Positions 7,336 to 15,315 are shown, counted from the first letter of the stretch. The stretch: 20,771 nucleotides of DNA from SXOA01 sp964444865 (GCA_964444865.1 CAYUJE010000096.1:1-20771); one strand, 5' to 3'. Made by a program: numbers and translations. The notes: generated by a model from the letters alone, not told the origin.

Positions 7336-8568
7336 TTACCAGCCGAACGGCTTCCAGTACCATCTTCCGCCAAACCGAAACATTGTCACAACTAGAGCTT
7401 TGCCATCGTCGGAGATATCCGATGGACTCAAGGCTAGTCCGCGAACGCCAGTTTTCATGAATCCCTCAGGTCCTTCAAGTCGCCACCGCACACGGACAAC
7501 ATTCTCATCGGATGTTCCCGTTGGCGTTTTCATACGCACGAACTCAACGTTAACGTTTCCTTTCTTTAGTCCAAGTTTGTCAATACGCTTTAGTATCAAT
7601 GCCCCATCTACGTTTAGGGATTTGACTAACTCATCTCGGTGTTCTTTAAGTTCCTTGGGTGTCAGTAGATGGCTAGGCTCGCTGACCCTCTCCACAATCT
7701 TTGCGGATTGTGAGATCATTATCTGTTTGGTAATGTCCGCGTAGTTCGCCGCAGCCTCCTCAGCAAACCTACGTTTCTCTAGATCGGTCAGCTGCTTTCC
7801 TTTATTTTCGGCTTCAAGTTTGGGTGCCGATGTCAAGCGCTCTGGGAACTTCCCTTCTTCCCGCAATTCTGGAATGGCATTATCAAATATCTCGTCGAGT
7901 TGACGTAGCCATCTGGGATCAGTTTCAACGCTCTCCAATTCGTCGATGTGTTTGAGAATACCCTCTAGCGATTTGGAATTGACTTCCCGATCCGCGTATT
8001 GACGCAACTCCTGGTTCGTAATCGTTGCATGATTCTTAAGTACAAATGCTTGAAAATCGGTTGGCTTAACGACCTCAGCAATTGCCCGTTCGGCACTAAG
8101 CCAAGTGTGATTCGCAAAGTAGGAATTCCCGGCAAGTGCCTTCCTGGCCTTGGCAAACTCTGGACCGTCCCAAGTTCCAGGCGTCGCCAACATTCTGAGC
8201 ACTTCGTCTGATTTGGGAACACCACGCCGCGCAAGTGTCGCCAGCGCAAATTCCGATTGCGTAAAAACGTGTTTGTCCGGCATTTCTGCGGACCCTTCCA
8301 GCTTGATTCGCTCATGGAGGAACGCAACGTCATCGTGATCACCGATGTAGCCCAAAAGTCGCAGTGCACGATGGCTCACCAGCGGATACTTTGAGCGGGT
8401 CAATCTCCGCACGACACTGCGCGCACTTGGATTCCCCAACTTCAAATACTGGCGATCTCCTCCCTCACGAGGGCTAGTCAGGCAAAGCGCGATTGTTTGC
8501 TCCACAGAAAGCTGGGGAGGTGCGCCTGCACTATATAGGGTACCAACTAATATGATAGTCAATAACAT
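7336..8568 (-). CDS. Secreted protein of unknown function, downstream partner of the metzincin gene
   Basis: The frame is open from 8661, but the best start is the ATG at 8566-8568. That gives a 410-residue protein beginning with a signal peptide (MLLTIILVGTLYSAGAPP) and places a GAAGGGG ribosome-binding site five bases upstream. The longer start would overlap the protease gene. Residues about 20-150 look helical and HEAT-like (SARSVVRRLTRSKYPLVSHRALRLLGYIGDHDDVAFL). The middle (about 200-310) is highly charged and probably coiled. The C-terminus (VRVRWRLEGPEGFMKTGVRG, FRFGGRWYWKPFGW) is a beta-rich domain with many aromatics. I recognise no catalytic motif. The stop of the metzincin gene overlaps the ribosome-binding site, so translation is probably coupled and the two exported products may work together. 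Base composition is clearly less GC-rich than in the helicase or alkaline phosphatase genes. Confidence 0.8.
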   Translation of the reverse strand: MLLTIILVGTLYSAGAPPQLSVEQTIALCLTSPREGGDRQYLKLGNPSARSVVRRLTRSKYPLVSHRALRLLGYIGDHDDVAFLHERIKLEGSAEMPDKHVFTQSEFALATLARRGVPKSDEVLRMLATPGTWDGPEFAKARKALAGNSYFANHTWLSAERAIAEVVKPTDFQAFVLKNHATITNQELRQYADREVNSKSLEGILKHIDELESVETDPRWLRQLDEIFDNAIPELREEGKFPERLTSAPKLEAENKGKQLTDLEKRRFAEEAAANYADITKQIMISQSAKIVERVSEPSHLLTPKELKEHRDELVKSLNVDGALILKRIDKLGLKKGNVNVEFVRMKTPTGTSDENVVRVRWRLEGPEGFMKTGVRGLALSPSDISDDGKALVVTMFRFGGRWYWKPFGW

Positions 8569-8573
8569 CTGCG

Positions 8574-8580
8574 CCCCTTC
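8574..8580 (-). promoter_or_regulatory. Ribosome-binding site overlapping the upstream stop codon
   Basis: On the minus strand GAAGGGG overlaps the TGA of the protease gene and lies five bases before the ATG at 8566-8568. It decides the start of the downstream gene in favour of the signal-peptide ATG and indicates translational coupling. Confidence 0.6.
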
Positions 8581-11471
8581 AATTACTCCATCCTGGACGA
8601 TTAGCGCGATCTGCCGTTTCGTAAGCTTCAGCATCCGCCTTGGTAAGTTCTTGCTGCACAACGCCCGCTACTGTCGTGTTAAACATAACTTGAAAGTTCG
8701 AATGAGCATCATGCCTAAGACCAAATTGATGTCCAAGCTCGTGTAACCATACTGCGGGATCAAGTTGGTGATCATCCCAGTCGATAACTCCACCCCGTTG
8801 TCCGAGAGCGTCAACCTTTCCGATTACGTTGGGGTCAAACACGCCGTGAAATCCGTTGACCAATACAAAATCGTTTTTAATGCCCATCCAAGCGTCAAAC
8901 TCGCCTTGGGTCGCAATATTATCAGGATGAGCAGCCGTTGCCGGCTCGACGGACAAACTTACATTAAATGATATACGTCCTCGCCAATCAGCCCATCCAT
9001 CGCGGCGCAAAGCTAATGCCGCCTGTGCGTCCCAGATTGCCTGCAAAGCCGCTTGATTGGGAGGTGCCGCTATTGCTCCAGAGACAACGATGCTCAAATC
9101 AATAACTCTTAGATCCGCCACGCTAAACCACGGCGACTCCACCTTGGGTTCATCGCTATCATAGCTACCATTGTCGTTCACGTCATAGTAATACATGACC
9201 ATGCCGTTTTTACAGGATGCGTCCTCTGGGGTCATAGTCGTCGTATAGGATGCTCCGGGACCACCATCGACGGGCGTGTTAGAAAATCCGATCGTGTCCC
9301 TATAGTAGACGTGACGAAGTAGGGGTGAGTAAATGGTTACTCCATTTAGGTTAAACTCGAAAACGCCGCCAGTTTCGAAGTGTTCGCCAGCGATGACTTC
9401 GAATGCAGTTGACTCGATCGGACCACCGGCGACCCGTTGGTCTTTTATGGTAGCGCCGCTGAAATCCACTTTGTACACAAGTATCGCATGCGTTGTCTCA
9501 GATGCGGCAAAGACTCCGTCTAGATTGAGGTCAAGCTGCAGCGAAATGAGCCCGGACGCCCCCGTCAGCCTGCGCATTTGGGTCCCGGTGCCGGTGGCGA
9601 AGGCTCCGGTTTCGAATACGAGTCGATAGTCGGTACTCTCAATGTACGTCGTCGTCTTTACGGCTGTTGTCTCAATCCAATTGTCTTCACTCACCGTCCA
9701 ATCCAAGGGTGAATTGCTGGCTGTCGCGGAAACTTCATTCGAGGTGCGTTTGTATGTTCCCAGCCCAAAATCATAGAAGTGAACCTCCGTGGCATCCAGT
9801 GAATCAAATGCCGAGTCCCCGACGTAGGCACGAAAGGTCTTAGTGTTGCTGTTGCCGCTCGGATCGGTCGCTACGACCGTCATTGTATAGCCGTATTGCG
9901 GCTGATTATGGTGCGCGAGAAAGGTGAGACGCCCGCTCACCACAAAACCTTGGGCTGACGGTGCGATACTAAGCCCAGATGGTGCGCCACTGAGTGTGTA
10001 TGCAACATTCATGGCCGGCGTATCATTGTCAACGCTCGTCATGGGTTGAGAGATGCGCTGCCCTTCCAACCAAGTGTAGTAAAACTCAGTGGACCCGATA
10101 CCGTTAAGATCGGGCGCGTAGTCGTCGTTTTGGATCGTGATTTCGGCGACATTCGCCGGATCAACCCGGCAAGCACCAGCGGAAAGGATCTTGGCGGTGA
10201 ATTTCTCGTCGGGCTCGACTTTGTCGTCCCCCTTCACCTGATAAGTCAGCGGCGTAGTGGGCTGGGTTTGGCCGGCGGCGATCACGACCGTTTTTGTCCC
10301 CCCGACGTAGTCCTGATTGCTTTCCAAAGCCGTCCCATCGGTCGTCTTGACTTGCACGGAAATATCGACGGCGACGGCGAACTGCAACGCAACGGGAATG
10401 GTGACATTTTGATTCCCCACGTCCCCTTCGGTAATCGACGCATTGCTGATCGTGACAAGCGGAGGGTCCTGGATTGTCAGAGTTGCGCTGGCGTTATCTA
10501 AGTCCAGCAAATAAGGGACCGGCCCGGAACCCGGAGCGGCATAACTCAGCAGGTCCAGGATGACCGACTCCGGCACTTCGTCCACGCCATCCGCATACGC
10601 ACCTATGTAGATGATCGATTGCCATTGGCCTGAGGCAAACTGGATCTGATACGGAAAGGTACTGGGTACGTAGTCGGCATTGGTTACGGTCCCGTCCTGG
10701 TTGTTCATGATCGCTTGGGAATTGGAAGCAAATCGAAAGTATACGGTCTGCGCCGGCGTGCTTTCCAAGGGCCGGGAGATCTTGAATCGTCCTTGCGAGA
10801 TTCCTTCGACCGCATCGTCCAGACGGTCAACCCGATAGGTGATTGTCGGGCCATTCTGAACGGGAGGATCACCTGTTCCGCCACCACCGCCACCCATGCC
10901 GCCCCCTGTCCCACCGGTGCTACCTCCGCTCGTACCCCCGCCCGCAACACCGCCTGTCCCACCGCTGCCACCCGTACCACCCCCTGATCCGCCGCTCCCC
11001 CCCGTGACGCCACCGGCTCCGCCCCCTGCCCCACCGCCAGTGCCGGATGCCTGGCTGTCGTCAATGGTGACCATTGCGGAACTGTTCGATATGCCCACGC
11101 TGGCGCTCGACGTGACGCTGTCGATGACGAGCGAAAAAGTTTCGCCATTGTCCGTTACCGAGTCAACGTAGGTGGAGACGGAGACGCCCATTTGGTTGGT
11201 GCTCCCGGGGATTACGACGGTTCCCGATTTCCCTTCATAATCATCGTTTTCAGTTGCTGATCCGGCCGCCGTGTGCCAAGTTACGGTCACGGATGCAGAG
11301 ACAGATTCGCTCAGGGCAATATAAAAGGCTGCCGGGGACCCTTCCAAAACGTGATAGTTCGCGCCGGAAGTGTAAATCCCTACCGTCGCAGTAAGTAGCG
11401 AACGGTCTTCCAATCGCTCTGCGAATAGCGCGCGACGGAATCCTTTTGTTAACCTTGGGAAGGGGGGGCAT
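8579..11471 (-). CDS. Calx-beta surface protein with C-terminal metzincin protease domain (start frame disrupted)
   Basis: Residue numbers count from the TTG at 11413. Domains in order: planctomycete extracellular motif (RRALFAERLEDRSLLTA, extending upstream of 11413); Calx-beta domain, about 10-118; Gly/Ser/Thr linker, about 123-182; Calx-beta domains, about 190-315 and 316-431; Ig/cadherin-like domain, about 434-532; a beta region with calcium-loop-like DLNLDG (628-633) and DVNDNGSYDSDE (744-755); and a metalloprotease domain, about 765-944. The last holds HELGHQFGLRHD (891-902), the metzincin HExxHxxGxxH zinc site with Glu892 as the general base. Met910 in QVMF is the likely Met-turn. The protein is probably an exported calcium-stabilised protease. 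The frame is open upstream of 11413 to a TAA but contains no ATG, GTG or TTG. An ATG at 11469-11471 would fit if the seven-C run after it (11462-11468) lost one base, giving MPPFPRLTKGFRRALFAERLEDR. The given coordinates assume this. The cause may be a sequencing error, a mutation or slippage. Confidence 0.82.
10865..11047 (-). repeat. Gly-rich linker encoded by degenerate GGN-type repeats
   Basis: Inside the metzincin gene, about 60 residues are almost only Gly with Ser, Thr, Ala and Val (for example GGSGGTGGVAGGGTSGG). They separate the first Calx-beta domain from the rest. The DNA is a run of imperfect GGN triplets and could change length by slippage. It most likely encodes a flexible spacer. 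Confidence 0.75.
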
Positions 11472-11917
11472 AGGAAAAGCCCAGGAGTCGAAGTGTCTTT
11501 TCCCAGAATCGCAGCGGCTTACGCACGATGTGGCCTCCGGAGAGAATTTTTGCGAGTTTTTAGAGGGAGAATTCCCCCCCGCTAATCGCCACTCGCGATT
11601 TTAGCGGATCGGAAAACAATGTCAATCATTTTTTTGGCTGGGGCCAATTGGCTCCCCCAGCATGCAACGGGTTTGTTGAGATTTTCACCCCGCTCCAATA
11701 GACGGAGCCCATGCGTGCGGGACTCCACTCCCTGCTGCTGGTCCTTCCGTTCTGCGGACCAATTCACTCGCGTGCGTTTTTCCACAAGCCGACAAACAAA
11801 CGCCACCGCTCAACGCCATACCGGGCTTCAAAGCGGCGCTCTTTTCCAGCGACCCGCTGATTGTGTATCCGTCGGTCATGTCGACCGGGGCCGCGCCCGG
11901 GGGGCGTGTTTGTAGTG
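11472..11917. other. Spacer upstream of the metzincin gene
   Basis: About 445 bases with no supported gene. Frames at 11582-11806 (minus) and 11619-11915 (plus) overlap each other and have no motif. The region should hold the promoter of the minus-strand protease operon, but no clear -35/-10 pair was found. CCGCTAA (11579-11585) pairs with TTAGCGG (11601-11607). An inner TCGC/GCGA extends the stem to about 11 base pairs with a two-base bulge, so a stable hairpin lies about 110 bases upstream of the proposed ATG. Confidence 0.5.
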
Positions 11918-12076
11918 ATGCTTTATTTGACGCGGCTGGGCGAAATCCCCAGCGACTTCGCGCCGCCGAGTTATGCACTGACTGGCTTCTGCGGAAACTG
12001 TGGCGAGCGGGCAATCCATCAAGATGCAGGCTCTGGCGAAGTCGTGAATGCTTGCCCGAATTGCGGAGGCCAATAG
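11918..12076 (+). pseudogene. Truncated paralogue of the small zinc-ribbon protein
   Basis: From the ATG at 11918 the frame encodes 52 residues. The last 46 align without gaps to residues 59-104 of the protein at 6275-6589: LGEIPSDF-PPS-LTG, CGNCGER and ACPNCG are shared. Identity is about 70% at both protein and DNA level by hand alignment. The N-terminal half of the family (WSEWW... VDYVRLKHRRLL) is absent upstream in all frames. No ribosome-binding site precedes the ATG. Both CxxC pairs are intact, so it could still be a mini-protein, but a 5'-truncated pseudogene or recombination remnant is more likely. Confidence 0.6.
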
Positions 12077-12079
12077 CCC

Positions 12080-12107
12080 TTGACACGTGCCAGGCATAAA
12101 TTATCAA
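12080..12107 (+). promoter_or_regulatory. Possible sigma-70-like promoter
   Basis: A perfect TTGACA (12080-12085) is followed after 16 bases by TATCAA (12102-12107), four of six matches to TATAAT, in an AT-rich stretch. No plus-strand gene lies downstream before 12322, so it would drive only the palindromic spacer, possibly a small RNA, or it may be a chance match. Confidence 0.2.
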
Positions 12108-12128
12108 TAATTAATTATGACAAGTGTT

Positions 12129-12152
12129 TATACAATATAATTATATTGTATA
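12129..12152. repeat. Perfect 24-bp AT-rich palindrome
   Basis: TATACAATATAA (12129-12140) is followed without spacer by its exact reverse complement (12141-12152). This is strikingly AT-rich for a GC-rich genome. It may be an operator-type dimer binding site, or part of a transcription end region for the minus-strand gene at 12323-13369. Confidence 0.65.
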
Positions 12153-12157
12153 GTTAA

Positions 12158-12201
12158 TTTGCAAAACTTCCCATCAAAGGAAGGTTGGGGAGTTTTGCAA
12201 A
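12158..12201. repeat. Strong hairpin, 15-bp stem
   Basis: TTTGCAAAACTTCCC (12158-12172) pairs with GGGGAGTTTTGCAAA (12187-12201), with one G-U-type mismatch and a 14-base loop. It lies five bases from the AT palindrome. It is downstream of the minus-strand CDS ending at 12323 and could act as a terminator or RNA 3' stabiliser. No canonical U-run directly follows the stem on the minus strand. Confidence 0.6.
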
Positions 12202-12257
12202 CTCCGACTTAAGGTGGGAATCGGAGCCACGCTCTCTCGGACTCCTGCCTTCTGCCC

Positions 12258-12282
12258 ACTCACTTTGTTTTTCAAAGTGAGT
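12258..12282 (-). terminator. Candidate terminator hairpin after the Tat-secreted protein gene
   Basis: ACTCACTTTG (12258-12267) and CAAAGTGAGT (12273-12282) form a perfect 10-bp stem around a T5 loop (A5 on the minus strand). It sits 41 bases past the stop of the minus-strand CDS, the usual place for a terminator. No U-run follows, so it would be a non-canonical terminator or a transcript-stabilising stem. Confidence 0.4.
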
Positions 12283-12322
12283 CGAGAGGACTTCATTTCG
12301 CAGAGTCTCGCTGGCTCGGCCG

Positions 12323-13369
12323 TCATTCTTGCGGCGGTTGCGGCGGGGTGAGGTCCTTGGGTTTGGCGGCGGTGCGCTCCGGTGTTTTGATGTTCTGCTT
12401 GGGGGCGGTGGCGACGTAGAGATAGGCGTTATCGACGGTCCAGGGGGTGCCCCAGCTTCGGCCGTTGTCCATGTTGATGACGTTATAGAAGAACGTGCTG
12501 AAGTTCACCGCCCGCCAGCTATAGCAATGCCAGCCGCCGAGGTAGTCCTTCTCGGTCAGGTCATCGATGCCTGGCTTGCCGAAGAATTGCACGCTGCCAT
12601 CGGGGGGCATCGACATCCCAAGAGTGCACCAACTGGATGGCTGGAAGACCGGACCGGGAAGATCGCGGCCCCATTCGTCCGCCCGCAGGACGGAGAGAAT
12701 GCTCGGCTTGATTTTGCCGTCGGCCCCCTGTTCCCGCTGCATGTGAAAGAAGATGCCCGGCCAGTATTCGTCGTACTTCCCTTGGGGCGTATGGCCGTAC
12801 AAGCCGATGCGATAGCCGAAGGTCGGTCCGTTTCGTTTCTCCCACTGGGATTCCGACGGAATGTAAACGCGGCAGACGACGTTGGGGGACCAGGCGATTG
12901 GGATCTGCGTACCGGCGACCCCTTCCACATTGTGCAGCAAGTCATCCTGCTGTTCTTCGTTGCTGAAGCGGCCGGGGATGCCGGGGTTGAGCGACTGCAT
13001 CATCATGCAGCCCTTGCTCCCTTCGATTCCTCCTGGCGGCGTCGCGATCCGCTTCACTACGTCGGGGGTTCCCCGCTTGCCCCCTTCCGCCCACAAGTTG
13101 TTGAGCGAAATGCCGCCGGGAACATTCATCTGCTTGTTAATGTTCCAACTGCTTTTGGGATGCTGCGGGTAATACTCAAACTTCTCGTCTTCAAAATCGT
13201 CCCCCGTCTTGGCAATCCGCAGGCCCGTTCCTGGAATCAGCAGCTTCTTTTTCGGCTGTGCGGGCTGGGTTCCCGGCTGCTGGGCACCGACCAGCGCGGG
13301 AAGGATGGCGGAAGAGGCAAGGGCCAGCGAGCCCATGCCGAATGTTCGGCGGGAAATCGTGGTAGGCAT
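12323..13369 (-). CDS. Tat-exported protein of unknown function
   Basis: A 348-residue protein with a twin-arginine signal: SRRTFGMGSLALASSAILPALVGA (residues 6-29), with cleavage probably after Ala29. The Tat route suggests export of a folded protein. The mature part is beta-rich with many Trp and Tyr residues (NVVCRVYIPSESQWEKRNGPTFGYRIGLYG; GGWHCYSWRAVNFSTFFYNVINMDNGRSWGTPW). It looks like a single globular jelly-roll-type domain, followed by a Pro/Lys-rich tail. Carbohydrate binding or a lyase-like fold is possible from the aromatic pattern, but no catalytic signature can be named. The ATG at 13367-13369 begins the signal peptide exactly. No strong ribosome-binding site precedes it. The gene is divergent from the alkaline phosphatase gene across 282 bases, so the two may share a regulatory region. 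Confidence 0.82.
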   Translation of the reverse strand: MPTTISRRTFGMGSLALASSAILPALVGAQQPGTQPAQPKKKLLIPGTGLRIAKTGDDFEDEKFEYYPQHPKSSWNINKQMNVPGGISLNNLWAEGGKRGTPDVVKRIATPPGGIEGSKGCMMMQSLNPGIPGRFSNEEQQDDLLHNVEGVAGTQIPIAWSPNVVCRVYIPSESQWEKRNGPTFGYRIGLYGHTPQGKYDEYWPGIFFHMQREQGADGKIKPSILSVLRADEWGRDLPGPVFQPSSWCTLGMSMPPDGSVQFFGKPGIDDLTEKDYLGGWHCYSWRAVNFSTFFYNVINMDNGRSWGTPWTVDNAYLYVATAPKQNIKTPERTAAKPKDLTPPQPPQE

Positions 13370-13642
13370 GATAGCGGCGGGTAGAAGGCCGAATAAGCGG
13401 GATAACCGTCACACTTTGCCGGAACGCGAGGAATAAGCGATTCCGACGGCAGCAACGGACAAACCTGAATATCGGAACCTGACGCTATGGGCGTGAAACT
13501 TGCGCTTCCAGGCCGAATAGTTTGACGCAATCCGAAGCAGCCAGAACTAGTATTGGCAATTGCGTGAAGAATTGGAGTATCCGCAGATTGAGTCCCTCGA
13601 TGAGTTGGCTTAGACTCGGGCTCGTTGGATTCTCAATAGATT

Positions 13643-13648
13643 AGGAAG
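13643..13648 (+). promoter_or_regulatory. Ribosome-binding site of the alkaline phosphatase gene
   Basis: AGGAAG ends three bases before the ATG at 13652 and six before the adjacent second ATG at 13655. The spacing favours the second ATG as the working start, which would shorten the protein by one residue. Confidence 0.5.
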
Positions 13649-13651
13649 CAA

Positions 13652-15292
13652 ATGATGCCTCGGTTGATTCCCATAGCCTGGTCGATTTCTGTTTGCATGG
13701 GGTTGCTGGCAACCACGTCCATCAGCCGGGCAGACCATTTCCGCGACCTGCAAACGGCGGCCATTGAGCAAAAAAAAGCGGACTGGGGACATTGGGGCCC
13801 CGAGCCAGGCAAATACTCCTCCTGGACCTCGCATTCCAATCGGCTAATTCCGCTCTATTCGTTCGGCATGGACTTATCTTCCTGCCGCGGGGAAAACAGC
13901 GTTTATCGCGACCGCGAAAAGCTGGAAAAACTCTACGGCTTTCTGCCAGAAGGAACCCTCAATCCCCAGGCGGAGTACTTTGACCAAACCGACGTCTTTG
14001 GCTTGCAGAAGCTGGCAGCCGAAAAGGGGAAGAAGTGCATTGTGCTGCTTGTGTTCGATGGCATGGACTGGCAAACCACCTGGGCCGCCGCCATCGCCAA
14101 GTCGGGGAAAGTCGGCTACCGGGAAGGACGAGGCACGGGCCTGCACTTTCAGGATTACCGGGGAACGCCGACCGATTTCGGGTTCTTCGTCACCAGCCCG
14201 CACGACGAAGGGACCACGACCGACGTCAACAAGCAGCGGGTCGTCACTTCCGGATCGCTCCGCGGCGGCTACGACCCCGCCAGTTGCGGCAGCACCCCCT
14301 GGGATACCTTCACCGATGCCGAGTATCCCATCGGCAAGGGAGCCAAATTCAAACATGCCTACACCGACTCCGCCTCTGCCGCCACTTCGCTCACCTGCGG
14401 CATCAAGACCTACAACGATTCCGTCAACGTCGATCCCCTAGGCCGCCAGGTGGAACCCATTTCGCACAAGCTGCAGCGGGAGGGCTATGCCGTCGGTGCG
14501 GTCACCTCTGTTCCCATCAGCCACGCCACGCCAGCCTGTGCCTATGCCCAGAACGTTCATCGCGACGACTATCAGGATTTGACTCGCGATATGCTGGGGC
14601 TCCCTTCCATCGCACATCCTGGCACTCCGCTCCCTGGGCTCGATGTCCTCATCGGTGGTGGTTGGGGAGAATCGAAGGACAAGGATGGCCCGCAAGGAGA
14701 CAACTTCGTGGCCGGCAATCGTTACCTGACCGCCAAGGACCTGGAAACGATTGACACTCAGCACGGCGGTAAATACCAGGTCGCCCTGCGGACGAAGGGA
14801 GAAGCCGGAAGCGACGTCCTGGCGAATGCGGCCAGAGATGCCGCAAAAAACCATCGCCGACTGTTTGGCTACTTTGGCGTGAAAGGGGGGCACCTCCCCT
14901 TTCAAACCGCCGATGGAAAGTTCAACCCCACCATCAGCGCCGGCCAAACTCCCACGGCTGAGGTCTACAAGCCGGAGGACATCTCCGAAAACCCTCGACT
15001 TGCGCAAATGGCGGTCGCCGCCCTTGATGTCCTTGCTGCACGCTCGGACAAAATCTGGCTGATGGTCGAAGCAGGCGACGTCGATTGGGCCAACCACGCC
15101 AACAACCTCGACAACTCCATCGGCGCGACCCTCAGCGGCGACGACGCCTTCCATGCCGTCACCCAGTGGATCGAAAAGCACACCGGCTGGAAGGACTCGG
15201 TTGTCCTGCTCACGGCCGACCATGGACATTATCTGGTCCTTGATAAGCCCGAAGCCTTGATTAGCCCACCTCCATCCAAGCCGATGAAGTAA
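13652..15292 (+). CDS. Secreted alkaline phosphatase family protein
   Basis: A 546-residue phosphomonoesterase of the PhoA superfamily, exported by an N-terminal signal peptide (about 1-27, cleavage near SRA). Equivalents of the E. coli active-site residues can be seen: Asp136 in VFDGMDW (metal), Asp239-Ser240-Ala241 in TDSASAATSL (Ser240 is the nucleophile), His291/Thr293 in SHATPAC, Glu473, Asp478 and His482 in VEAGDVDWANH, and Asp523-His524 in TADHGH. His291 stands where E. coli has Asp153, a common difference in non-enterobacterial enzymes. The protein ends only about 20 residues after TADHGH. The usual C-terminal HTGxxVP motif, which carries the third zinc-1 ligand (His412 in E. coli), is therefore absent, and DHGH-His526 may substitute for it. 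It is expected in the periplasm, releasing phosphate from organic esters. No Pho box was recognised upstream. Confidence 0.92.
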   Translation: MMPRLIPIAWSISVCMGLLATTSISRADHFRDLQTAAIEQKKADWGHWGPEPGKYSSWTSHSNRLIPLYSFGMDLSSCRGENSVYRDREKLEKLYGFLPEGTLNPQAEYFDQTDVFGLQKLAAEKGKKCIVLLVFDGMDWQTTWAAAIAKSGKVGYREGRGTGLHFQDYRGTPTDFGFFVTSPHDEGTTTDVNKQRVVTSGSLRGGYDPASCGSTPWDTFTDAEYPIGKGAKFKHAYTDSASAATSLTCGIKTYNDSVNVDPLGRQVEPISHKLQREGYAVGAVTSVPISHATPACAYAQNVHRDDYQDLTRDMLGLPSIAHPGTPLPGLDVLIGGGWGESKDKDGPQGDNFVAGNRYLTAKDLETIDTQHGGKYQVALRTKGEAGSDVLANAARDAAKNHRRLFGYFGVKGGHLPFQTADGKFNPTISAGQTPTAEVYKPEDISENPRLAQMAVAALDVLAARSDKIWLMVEAGDVDWANHANNLDNSIGATLSGDDAFHAVTQWIEKHTGWKDSVVLLTADHGHYLVLDKPEALISPPPSKPMK

Positions 15293-15315
15293 GATCCAAC
15301 TTGTTGCGAATAGAA

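Noticed and set aside
10870..11050. C-rich repeats considered as a CRISPR-like array or minisatellite
   Set aside because: No constant repeat and spacer pattern; they are degenerate GGN codons within a coding sequence.
10896..11171. Proline-rich frame on the plus strand
   Set aside because: It is the complement of the Gly-rich linker of the metzincin gene, where GGN codons read as CCN in reverse.
11582..11806. 74-codon minus-strand frame upstream of the metzincin gene
   Set aside because: No motif, and an overlapping plus-strand frame of similar quality; nothing supports translation.
12329..13384. Plus-strand open frame of 351 codons opposite the Tat-exported protein
   Set aside because: The minus-strand frame has a textbook twin-arginine signal. 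The plus frame has only shadow composition.
13522..13553. TTGACG plus TAGTAT as a promoter for alkaline phosphatase
   Set aside because: The spacing of 20 bases and weak -10 do not make a convincing promoter.
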